NCBI RefSeq assembly: GCF_002742335.1
Contig: NZ_MDGR01000007.1
Location: 3,724,501 to 3,788,500, forward strand
Source: Reichenbachiella sp. 5M10
GTDB taxonomy: Bacteria > Bacteroidota > Bacteroidia > Cytophagales > Cyclobacteriaceae
Length of the DNA stretch: 64,000 nt
Reading direction: 5' to 3'
Positions 45,119-52,736 of this stretch are shown here, in pieces. Numbering within the stretch: position 1 is the first letter of the stretch; each line of letters opens with the position of its first letter. Made by a program: the position numbers and the translations under genes. The notes beneath the pieces were generated by a model. That model saw nothing but the letters and a program-made list of their open reading frames with translations. It had not been told where the DNA came from and ran no database searches.

Positions 45119-45907
45119 TTATACCGTAGCACTATTCTTTTTCAGCGCTTCCTCGATATAGCTGAAGGTAGACAATACCTCTGGTTTACCATCGACTACT
45201 GCTACATCGTGCTCGAAGTGAGCGGAGGGTTTACGATCCCCCGTGATGATCGTCCAGCCATCCGGTAGCTGCCGTACATCTTTTGTCCCCAAGTTGATCA
45301 TAGGCTCGATGGCAATGACCAACCCTTCTTTGATAGCAGGTCCACGACCTCTCTTGCCAAAGTTCGGGACCTCTGGGCTCTCGTGCATTTCTCTACCAAG
45401 ACCATGGCCTACCAGCTCCCTGACCACTCCATACCCATGCTTCTCTGCATGCTGCTGTATGGCATAACTCACATCGCCAATACGGTTGCCCTTTTTGACT
45501 TGAGCTATCCCAAGATCTAGGCACTCTTTGGTCACCTCCAATAACTTCTTGACTTCTGGAGCGACTTCACCTACCTCAAAAGTATAGGCATGGTCTCCAT
45601 AAAAACCATTCTTCAAAGCACCACAATCGATACTAATGATATCACCCTCCTCCAAAGGCTTATCATTAGGGATACCGTGTACGACCTGTTCATTGAGTGA
45701 CATACAAAGACTATTGGGAAAATCATAAAGTCCCAAAAACCCAGGTACAGCACCATGATCTCGAATACAAGCCTCAGCCATCGCATCAAGCTGTAAAGGT
45801 GTCACTCCCGGCTTCACTTCAGCCGCCAACATACCTAAGGTTTTGGAGACGATGAGCGCACTTTCACGCATCAGTTCGATTTCTTCCCTTGTCTTGTATT
45901 GAATCAT
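45119..45907 (-). CDS. map: Type I methionine aminopeptidase
   Basis: Removes N-terminal methionine from new proteins; cobalt/iron enzyme with a pita-bread fold. The 262-residue protein carries the ligands in IISIDCGALKNGFYGDHAYTF (two Asp), VGHGLGREMHE (His), AIEPMI (Glu) and HFEHDVAVVDG (Glu). The frame begins at 45964 with 19 unrelated residues; the ATG at 45907 gives MIQYKTREEIELMRESALIV, the usual start. No ribosomal operon neighbour is seen here. Confidence 0.95.
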   Translation of the reverse strand: MIQYKTREEIELMRESALIVSKTLGMLAAEVKPGVTPLQLDAMAEACIRDHGAVPGFLGLYDFPNSLCMSLNEQVVHGIPNDKPLEEGDIISIDCGALKNGFYGDHAYTFEVGEVAPEVKKLLEVTKECLDLGIAQVKKGNRIGDVSYAIQQHAEKHGYGVVRELVGHGLGREMHESPEVPNFGKRGRGPAIKEGLVIAIEPMINLGTKDVRQLPDGWTIITGDRKPSAHFEHDVAVVDGKPEVLSTFSYIEEALKKNSATV

Positions 45908-45962
45908 AGTACTCTTTGTTGTCAAACTGCAAAAGTAAAGCAAATTAGACTCATCAAGAAAC

Positions 45963-46019
45963 AAAAAACCCTGACCCCTATTCGAAATGACTCGAACACA
46001 GGATCAGGGCCTTGCAATG
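45963..46019 (-). terminator. Rho-independent terminator of the SPOR-like gene
   Basis: On the minus strand GCCCTGATCC pairs with GGGGTCAGGG around a long loop and is followed by TTTTTTG. It lies 14 bases after the stop of the gene at 46034-46639 and before map. Confidence 0.75.
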
Positions 46020-46033
46020 ACAATATCCATTCG

Positions 46034-46639
46034 TTAGATCACTCCTTCCAATACTTCTTTGATCGGAACACGCTGACCATCTTTGTAAGCTACGATCCAA
46101 GCATCTTTGACACCCATCTCTCTCAAGTACTTTTTGAAAGTATCGGCTTCCCAATAATCTTGGAACATACCAATCGTATATCTCATCGTTCCGTCAGTAC
46201 CGTCCACTTCGAATGAAGGGTTGTTCTGAGAGAATTTAGATAAATCCTTTTGCTTGAAAGCACCAATCTGAACTTTGAAAAGAACACCTTTTTGTGAAGG
46301 AGCCGCTCCTCTCGTAGCTACAGCATCACCGCCAGTAGAACCGCCCTTTTTCGCTTCCGCCAATTCCTTTCTCAAACTAGATACTTGATCTTGGTAATCT
46401 GCAATTTGGTCATCTTTTTCATTGAGGCGATCTTCTACGCCTGCCGCTTCTTTTTTCAGGCTACTCAACTGTCCTTTCAAAGATTTGTTTTCTTCCAATA
46501 AAGCTTTGTATTGCTCTGGTGTGAGTGATTTGATTCTTTTTTTCCACTCTTTACTCTCTTGCTTAGACATCTGAGCTGAGGCATCTACCGACACCAACAG
46601 TGCAAATAAGACAGAGAAAATTGCTACTATGCTTTTCAT
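46034..46639 (-). CDS. Exported coiled-coil protein with SPOR-like domain
   Basis: A 201-residue exported protein. Signal SIVAIFSVLFALLVSVDASA; a predicted coiled coil (about 40-95, KKEAAGVEDRLNEKDDQIAD) follows; then, after an Ala/Gly linker, a SPOR-like domain (residues about 115-195): VLFKVQIGAFKQKDLSKFSQ, MRYTIGMFQDYWEADTFKKYL, DAWIVAYKDGQRVPIKEV. SPOR domains bind denuded septal peptidoglycan, so a role in cell-wall or division-site biology is likely. It is a single-gene unit with its own terminator. Confidence 0.8.
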   Translation of the reverse strand: MKSIVAIFSVLFALLVSVDASAQMSKQESKEWKKRIKSLTPEQYKALLEENKSLKGQLSSLKKEAAGVEDRLNEKDDQIADYQDQVSSLRKELAEAKKGGSTGGDAVATRGAAPSQKGVLFKVQIGAFKQKDLSKFSQNNPSFEVDGTDGTMRYTIGMFQDYWEADTFKKYLREMGVKDAWIVAYKDGQRVPIKEVLEGVI

Positions 46640-46735
46640 AATTTATGATTTAATCCTATTTATAGTGACTAATGTACAAAAATATTCATCGAATTGAAGT
46701 ATATTTTTGTTTTTTTCAATCCGACGAAAACTCCT

Positions 46736-48139
46736 TTAGCTCTTGAGACCTCCCACCATATTGGCTGGCACGACCCATTCGTCAAACTGCTCATTGGTCA
46801 ACAATTCCAATTCCAATGCTGCCTCTCTCAGCGTTTTACCTTCTTTATGAGCTTTCTTGGCAATTTTAGCTGCATTCTCATATCCTATGTGTGGATTGAG
46901 TGCGGTCACCAACATCAGAGATTTCTCTAGTTTTTCTTCTATGACTGGGTGATTCGGTTCGATTCCTACGGCACAATTGTCATTGAAAGACTCACAAGCA
47001 TCTCCAATCAAACGTGCCGAATTCAGCAAGTTGTATATCATCATGGGCTTGAACACGTTCAATTCAAAATGCCCCGTCATACCACCTGTAGAGATTGCTA
47101 CATCGTTTCCAATCACTTGCGCACATACCATCGTGAGTGCTTCACATTGTGTTGGGTTGACTTTACCAGGCATGATCGATGAACCTGGCTCATTTTCAGG
47201 AATCATCAACTCTCCTATCCCACTTCTAGGCCCAGAAGACAACATGCGCACATCGTTTCCAATTTTCATCAAACTCACTGCGAGTTGTTTCAATGCTCCA
47301 CTCGATTCCACGATCGCATCGTGGGCTGCCAATGCTTCGAACTTGTTTTGTGCGGTCACCAGTGGCAAACCTGAGTGCTTGGCAATTTTCTCTGCCACCA
47401 ATTCGGCGTATCCGTTAGGGGTATTGAGACCTGTTCCTACGGCAGTACCTCCCAAGGCCAGCTCTGACAGATGTGCCAAAGTGTTTTTCAAGGCCTTTAG
47501 GCCAAAATCCAATTGAGCTACATAACCTGAAAACTCATGTCCTAGCGTCAATGGTGTCGCGTCCATGAAGTGTGTACGCCCGATTTTCACCACATCTTTG
47601 AACGCTTTTGCTTTCGCATCCAAGGTATCTCTTAGTTTCTCTACTTTAGGTATGGTCGTCTCCACGATCATCTTGTACCCTGCAATATGCATCGCCGTAG
47701 GAAATGTATCGTTGGATGACTGTGACTTATTCACGTCATCGTTTGGGTGGATAAATTTCTTTTCATCTGTTAGTGAGCCACCATTGATTACATGGGCTCT
47801 GTTGGCAATCACCTCGTTAGAATTCATGTTGGATTGGGTACCTGAGCCAGTCTGCCATACTACAAGTGGAAACTGATCGTCAAGTTTCCCCTCCAAAATC
47901 TCGTCACAAACCTGACCAATCAACTCTGCCTTTTCTTTGTCCATCACTCCCAACTCGGCATTGGTCTCTGCAGCAGACTTCTTTAGAATGGCGAACGCCT
48001 TGATGATCTCATTAGGCATGTGCATGCTCTCACCACCTATCTTGAAATTCATTTTAGATCTTTGGGTTTGTGCTCCCCAATATTTGTCAGCGGGAACCTG
48101 TACTTCCCCCATTGTGTCTTTTTCGATTCTGTATTCCAT
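46736..48139 (-). CDS. fumC: Class II fumarate hydratase
   Basis: Iron-independent fumarase of the TCA cycle, converting fumarate to L-malate. The 467-residue protein shows [16 protein letters not shown] at the start, [18 protein letters not shown], the [16 protein letters not shown] catalytic region, and the family signature [18 protein letters not shown] (about residues 318-335). The length matches class II enzymes. Divergent from the imelysin operon, with a perfect 19-bp inverted repeat between them. Confidence 0.96.
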   Translation of the reverse strand: MEYRIEKDTMGEVQVPADKYWGAQTQRSKMNFKIGGESMHMPNEIIKAFAILKKSAAETNAELGVMDKEKAELIGQVCDEILEGKLDDQFPLVVWQTGSGTQSNMNSNEVIANRAHVINGGSLTDEKKFIHPNDDVNKSQSSNDTFPTAMHIAGYKMIVETTIPKVEKLRDTLDAKAKAFKDVVKIGRTHFMDATPLTLGHEFSGYVAQLDFGLKALKNTLAHLSELALGGTAVGTGLNTPNGYAELVAEKIAKHSGLPLVTAQNKFEALAAHDAIVESSGALKQLAVSLMKIGNDVRMLSSGPRSGIGELMIPENEPGSSIMPGKVNPTQCEALTMVCAQVIGNDVAISTGGMTGHFELNVFKPMMIYNLLNSARLIGDACESFNDNCAVGIEPNHPVIEEKLEKSLMLVTALNPHIGYENAAKIAKKAHKEGKTLREAALELELLTNEQFDEWVVPANMVGGLKS

Positions 48140-48215
48140 GTCTTAGATAATTTGTGCCAAAAATAGTCATAGAATCACTACAACCAACTAAGTATCCCTT
48201 TCAATTCAATAAGAA

Positions 48216-48257
48216 TTCTCACTCAAAATCACTACTGTTAGTGATTTTGAGTGAGAA
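48216..48257. promoter_or_regulatory. Perfect 19-bp inverted repeat between divergent genes
   Basis: TTCTCACTCAAAATCACTA (48216-48234), loop CTGT, then its exact complement (48239-48257). Both flanking genes (fumC and imelysin) start here, so this is not a terminator in the normal sense, and no T-run follows on the plus strand. Operator or leader structure are possible; its right edge is 81 bases from the imelysin ATG. Confidence 0.75.
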
Positions 48258-48338
48258 CATACAAGAGTATATAGATGATCTGACCGTTTGACAGTAACCT
48301 TGTAGAGCTTTTTATTTAAACTAATTACAAATAACATC

Positions 48339-49526
48339 ATGAAAAGATTTTTCACCCTTATCCTAACGTCTTTGGTTGCCCTCAGTGCCTGTGACAATGA
48401 CGATGACAGCAATAACAATGATGCACAATTGGCTCTAGCCATCGAAAACTATGCAGCGATCGTAGAAGCAAACTACTTGGACGCCTATGACGATGCGCGC
48501 GCGCTACAAACCGCTGTAGGGACTTTCATCACAGCACCAAGTGAAGCCACAATGGAAGCCGCAAAAGATGCATGGCTTGCCGCCAGAGAAACGTACGGCC
48601 AGACCGAAGCATTCAGGTTCTACGGGGGGCCGATTGATGACGAAGACGGTCCCGAGGGCCAGCTCAATGCTTGGCCCTTGGACGAATCACACATAGACTA
48701 TGTCACTGTGGACTCCAACGGTGACGGACAAGTAGGTGGTGAAGGCAAAAACATCATCAATAGCCCTGACGAATTCCCGACGATCACCAAAGAAGTAATC
48801 GCTGAGCAAAATGAAAATGGAGGTGAAACCAACGTAAGTTCTGGATACCACGCGATCGAATTCCTCCTATGGGGGCAAGACGTGAGTGCTGACGCTGGCG
48901 GGGGAGAACGACCCTATACGGACTATACTACGCTCGAGAATGCAGACCGCAGAAAAACCTATCTTTCAGAAGTCACTGCGCTCGTCGTAGATGACCTCAA
49001 GTCTCTCGTCGATGAATGGGCCGCAGACGGTGCATTCAGAGTCAGCTTCACTGCCTCTGACAACAACACTGCGGCTTTTGGAGATATCCTTTCCGCACTA
49101 GGCAAATTATCCAAGGGAGAGTTGGCTGGAGAAAGAATGTATGTAGCGCTTGACTTGAAAAGCAAAGAAGACGAACACTCGTGCTTCAGTGACAATACGC
49201 ACAGGGACATCGTCACCAATGCACTGGGCATTCAAAATGTGTACGAAGGCAGATACAAAACCACAAGTGGATCTATCGTCACTGGTGTCAGCATCAAAAG
49301 CATAATTGCTGAAAAAGACAGTAAATTGGCGGATGATATTTCCACAAAAATGGAAGAAGCTCTAGCCGCCTGTGAAGCCATTCACTCTCCATTTGACCAA
49401 GAGATTCTCTCAGTAGAAGGTGGAGACCGAGTCCTGACAGCCATCAACCTGCTCAGAGACCAAGGAGACTTGCTTGCCGAAGCAGCAGATGCATTTGACT
49501 TGTCTTTCGATCCAGACGACATATAA
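48339..49526 (+). CDS. Imelysin family lipoprotein
   Basis: A 395-residue imelysin (peptidase M75-type) protein with lipoprotein signal FTLILTSLVALSAC followed by an acidic tether (DNDDDSNNND). Two helical-bundle halves; the family's GxHxxE motif is present as GYHAIE at residues 169-174, in SSGYHAIEFLLWGQD. Imelysins (IrpA, ICMP and similar) occur in iron-responsive loci, though the peptidase activity originally assumed is doubted. First gene of a three-gene operon with a di-haem protein and a second imelysin. A hairpin follows the gene. Confidence 0.88.
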   Translation: MKRFFTLILTSLVALSACDNDDDSNNNDAQLALAIENYAAIVEANYLDAYDDARALQTAVGTFITAPSEATMEAAKDAWLAARETYGQTEAFRFYGGPIDDEDGPEGQLNAWPLDESHIDYVTVDSNGDGQVGGEGKNIINSPDEFPTITKEVIAEQNENGGETNVSSGYHAIEFLLWGQDVSADAGGGERPYTDYTTLENADRRKTYLSEVTALVVDDLKSLVDEWAADGAFRVSFTASDNNTAAFGDILSALGKLSKGELAGERMYVALDLKSKEDEHSCFSDNTHRDIVTNALGIQNVYEGRYKTTSGSIVTGVSIKSIIAEKDSKLADDISTKMEEALAACEAIHSPFDQEILSVEGGDRVLTAINLLRDQGDLLAEAADAFDLSFDPDDI

Positions 49527-49548
49527 GTTCCTTTCATCAATGATTTTT

Positions 49549-49583
49549 AAAGTACACTTCATTTCTGAATGAAGTGTACTTTT
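49549..49583 (+). terminator. Hairpin between imelysin and di-haem protein genes
   Basis: Perfect 15-bp stem AAAGTACACTTCATT / AATGAAGTGTACTTT, loop TCTG, followed by only one more T. Its position within a likely operon suggests a partial terminator or a processing site that sets the ratio of the first gene to the next two. Confidence 0.65.
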
Positions 49584-49606
49584 ACGTTTAAGCAAGGAGT
49601 AAGAGA

Positions 49607-50998
49607 ATGAATAAGATATACATGGCATGCCTCGGCATGTTATTATTGGCTAGTTGTCAAAGTGACGAAGGCAGCATACTAGACGAACTAGAGCCTCAAG
49701 AACAGTTTTTGGGAGGAGAAACAAGCGTGATAGATGAATCCGTCAATGCCTTTGGCCAAGCGGCTCCTAACCTCACCGGCAACAAAGATTTGGAATTTGT
49801 CACGGGCAACGCCTTCTTCAAGCGCAACTGGGTGACTGCTCCCTCATCCACTGAGGACCTAGACGGAGTAGGACCCTTGTTCAATGCTCGTTCTTGCTCT
49901 TCCTGCCACGACAAAGACGGCAGAGGAGCTCCACCACTAGACCCTACTGAAGAACCCGTATCACTCTTGTTTCGACTGAGCATTGCCGAACAAATTGATT
50001 GGCAGCCCCTTCCCGATCCCAACTATGGCGGTCAGTTCAATCACTTATCCATCTTGGGCGTAGAACCTGAAGGAAAAGTATCCGTCACCTACGATGAAAT
50101 ATCAGGCAACTACCCTGACGGAGCGACATACTCCTTACGCAAACCCTCGTATCATTTTTATGACCTCCACTATGGCGACATGTCCCCAAATCTCATGGTG
50201 TCCCCTCGGATCGCACCGCACATGATCGGACTAGGATTGCTAGAGGCTGTATCAGAACAAACCCTCCTCAACTATACCGATGAAGCAGACAGTGATGGAG
50301 ACGGCATCTCTGGCCGGGCCAACTACGTCGAAGACGTGGTTACAGGCCTACCTGCCATAGGGCGATTTGGCTGGAAAGCCAACCAACCTTCCGTACGTCA
50401 ACAAGTAGCAGGTGCTTTTTTAGGTGACATAGGGATCACCTCCGCACTCTTTCCCAATCAAGACTGTGCAACGAATCAACTCGACTGTCAAGAAGCATAC
50501 TCAGAGACAGGATACGAGCTGACGGATCAGATACTCGACCGGGTCACCTTATACTCTGCTGCTCTCGCTGTACCCCGTCGACGCAACTGGGATCAACCCA
50601 ATGTGATTCAGGGCAAACTGCTTTTCGATGACCTCAATTGTAGCGGCTGTCACATCACCAAAATGACCACTGCATCACACCTAGATTTTCCTGAGTTTGA
50701 CAACCAAACGATTCGTCCTTTTACAGATTTATTACTTCATGACATGGGCGAAGGACTCGCAGATCACCGTCCCGACGGTTTGGCTACAGGCACTGAATGG
50801 CGTACCCCTCCTCTTTGGGGCATTGGTCTCTTTCCAGTCGTCAGTGGACACACCTTTTATCTACATGACGGGCGTGCCCGCAACCTCGAGGAGGCCATAC
50901 TCTGGCATGGAGGCGAAGCTTCTGCCAGTGTCTCCGCATTCAAATCCCTCAACCAAACCGAAAGAAATCAGGTCCTTCAATTTTTAGAATCACTATGA
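49607..50998 (+). CDS. Di-haem oxidoreductase family lipoprotein (DUF1111)
   Basis: A 463-residue lipoprotein (signal IYMACLGMLLLASC) of the thiol oxidoreductase / DUF1111 family of two-haem c-type cytochromes related to MauG and CcpA peroxidases. Haem sites: CSSCH (97-101) and CSGCH (345-349). Other marks are GPLFNARSCSSCHDKDGRG, SDGDGISGRANY, RFGWKANQPSVRQQVAGAF and the C-terminal HDGRARNLEEAILWHGGEA. The protein would be periplasmic or surface-exposed and needs the Ccm/Ccs haem lyase. Stop overlaps the next imelysin gene by 4 bases (ATGA). This gene order between two imelysins is known from several Bacteroidota and Proteobacteria, supporting iron or haem handling. Confidence 0.92.
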   Translation: MNKIYMACLGMLLLASCQSDEGSILDELEPQEQFLGGETSVIDESVNAFGQAAPNLTGNKDLEFVTGNAFFKRNWVTAPSSTEDLDGVGPLFNARSCSSCHDKDGRGAPPLDPTEEPVSLLFRLSIAEQIDWQPLPDPNYGGQFNHLSILGVEPEGKVSVTYDEISGNYPDGATYSLRKPSYHFYDLHYGDMSPNLMVSPRIAPHMIGLGLLEAVSEQTLLNYTDEADSDGDGISGRANYVEDVVTGLPAIGRFGWKANQPSVRQQVAGAFLGDIGITSALFPNQDCATNQLDCQEAYSETGYELTDQILDRVTLYSAALAVPRRRNWDQPNVIQGKLLFDDLNCSGCHITKMTTASHLDFPEFDNQTIRPFTDLLLHDMGEGLADHRPDGLATGTEWRTPPLWGIGLFPVVSGHTFYLHDGRARNLEEAILWHGGEASASVSAFKSLNQTERNQVLQFLESL

Positions 50999-52065
50999 GA
51001 TACTACCCGATACTTTTTGTATGCTTGACAGCATCCTTACTCATTGCTTGTGAAACCAACAATAGCCCTAGTTTTGACCGTCAACCGATGCTCATTCAGA
51101 TGGCAGACCAAATCATCCTACCCGGCTATGAGGATTTTTTGGCCACAGCTTCGCTCCTAGATACTCAAGTTGACGCTTTTGCTAAAAACCCAACAAATGA
51201 AACACTCGCTGCATGCCAGGCCGCATGGAAAAAGGCTGCCCTCAGCTGGAAAAACACCGAATCCTTCAACATCGGTCCAGTTCGTACGCGCTCACTATCT
51301 AGCAAAATCCACTACTACCCTACACCCGCCTCATTCATCGAAACAGCCGTCTCAAACTACAGTGGATCGGACGACTACATCCAAACCTTAGGCAGCAACA
51401 GAAAGGGCTTGGCAGCCATCGAATTTCTCCTCTTCTCGTCAGATGAACACGAGACTTTGAGTCAATTCTCCGACGAAAAAAGAATGGCTATACTGTCCCT
51501 GTACACCTCCGACTTAGTAACAATCGCTACGCGGATTCTCAACGAATGGGAAACCTATCGGGCGGATTTCATTGCTCTCTCAGGTAGCGGCACAAGCTCT
51601 TCTGCTTCGCTCCTTGCCAACCAACTCCTGGAAAGCCTCAGCAATCTCAACATCAAAAAACTCGGAAACCCCATGGGTCTCACGGACGTTTCGTCTAGCG
51701 TCAATCCTGACCTAGTAGAATCACCCTATGCACAGGAATCATTGGAGTGGATAAAAGTCAATCTACTATCGATCGCTCAAACTTTCAACGGAGGAGAAGG
51801 AACAGGCTATGATGATTATTTGGACGCCTTGGCCATCGATTTTGATCAAAACACGACACTCTCTGCACGCATCAACCAACAAATCCAAGTCTGTCTAGAA
51901 GCTGCCAATGCCATCAACCAACCCCTACAAACTGCAGTCGTCAACGATCCTCTAGCGGTCGAAGCATTGCTGGCAGAAACACAGAGTCTACTCTCCCTCA
52001 TGCATACAGATATGATGTCCAATATCGGACTGACCGTCACCCCTTCGGACAACGATGGAGACTAA
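50995..52065 (+). CDS. Imelysin family lipoprotein lacking the GxHxxE histidine
   Basis: A 356-residue imelysin-like lipoprotein (signal YPILFVCLTASLLIAC). The fold-defining helices match the partner at 48339-49526 (AWKKAALSWKNTESF; RKGLAAIEFLLF), but the motif that should read GxHxxE is GLAAIE at residues 138-143, with Ala in place of His. It is therefore likely a non-metal-binding or structurally adapted partner. Overlaps the di-haem gene by 4 bases (ATGA), so it is cotranslated. Its last 4 bases overlap the end of the convergent methyltransferase gene. Confidence 0.87.
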   Translation: MRYYPILFVCLTASLLIACETNNSPSFDRQPMLIQMADQIILPGYEDFLATASLLDTQVDAFAKNPTNETLAACQAAWKKAALSWKNTESFNIGPVRTRSLSSKIHYYPTPASFIETAVSNYSGSDDYIQTLGSNRKGLAAIEFLLFSSDEHETLSQFSDEKRMAILSLYTSDLVTIATRILNEWETYRADFIALSGSGTSSSASLLANQLLESLSNLNIKKLGNPMGLTDVSSSVNPDLVESPYAQESLEWIKVNLLSIAQTFNGGEGTGYDDYLDALAIDFDQNTTLSARINQQIQVCLEAANAINQPLQTAVVNDPLAVEALLAETQSLLSLMHTDMMSNIGLTVTPSDNDGD

Positions 52066-52589
52066 ATCATCGCTCTGACATAGTGCCACAACACCACCCC
52101 AATGGTCACGGAGATATTGAGTGAATGCTTCGTACCAAACTGAGGAATCTCCAAGCATCCATCGCTGGCAGACACCACGTCTTGTTCTACACCGAACACT
52201 TCATTGCCAAAGATGAAACAGTACTTCCCTCCAACGGCAGGCTCAAACTTGTCGAGCCTCGTAGCTCCTTCTACCTGCTCTACGGCTAGCACAGTCCATC
52301 CATCAGCTTGCAACTGCTCGACTAGCTCCACAGTATTGGACACATGCTCCCACGCCATCGAGTCAGTGGCTCCCAATGCGGTTTTGTGAATGTCACGGTG
52401 AGGTGGTTTGCCGGTGATTCCACACAAATAGATCTTTTCGATATTGAAGGCATCCGATGTCCGAAAAGCAGAACCAACATTGTTGAGACTACGGACATTG
52501 TCGAGCACGACGATGACCTGATTCTTTTTCTGACTTTTAAACTCCTCCACACTTGGTCGCTGGAGTTCTTCATTCTTCAATTTCCTCAT
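52062..52589 (-). CDS. SpoU/TrmH-family RNA 2'-O-methyltransferase
   Basis: A 175-residue SPOUT-class methyltransferase using S-adenosylmethionine. Motif 1 is in VIVVLDNVRSLNNVGSAFRTSDAF (N-R pair), motif 2 is FIFGNEVFGV, motif 3 is LEIPQFGTKHSLNISVTIGVVLWH, forming the trefoil knot. The length is close to a minimal TrmL/TrmH-type enzyme without the RNA-binding L30e domain, so tRNA rather than rRNA is the likelier substrate. Convergent with the imelysin operon and divergent from mutS. Confidence 0.9.
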   Translation of the reverse strand: MRKLKNEELQRPSVEEFKSQKKNQVIVVLDNVRSLNNVGSAFRTSDAFNIEKIYLCGITGKPPHRDIHKTALGATDSMAWEHVSNTVELVEQLQADGWTVLAVEQVEGATRLDKFEPAVGGKYCFIFGNEVFGVEQDVVSASDGCLEIPQFGTKHSLNISVTIGVVLWHYVRAMI

Positions 52590-52736
52590 CTTGCTTGGCT
52601 AAATATGCAATGGCAAAGAAAACCATCCTCAGACATTTTCATATCAAAACATATTTTAAATCCTACAAAAAAGAAATCCCAAGGACTCAGTCTAATCGCT
52701 GATGAGTTCTTAAATTCGTGGTTTGATCCTATCACA

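Noticed and set aside
48216-48257. Fur box
   Set aside because: The arms are not of GATAATGAT type; only symmetry is shared.
52344-52736. N-terminal extension of mutS by 131 codons
   Set aside because: Overlaps the divergent methyltransferase gene and its promoter, and does not resemble MutS; the ATG at 52737 gives the standard N-terminus.
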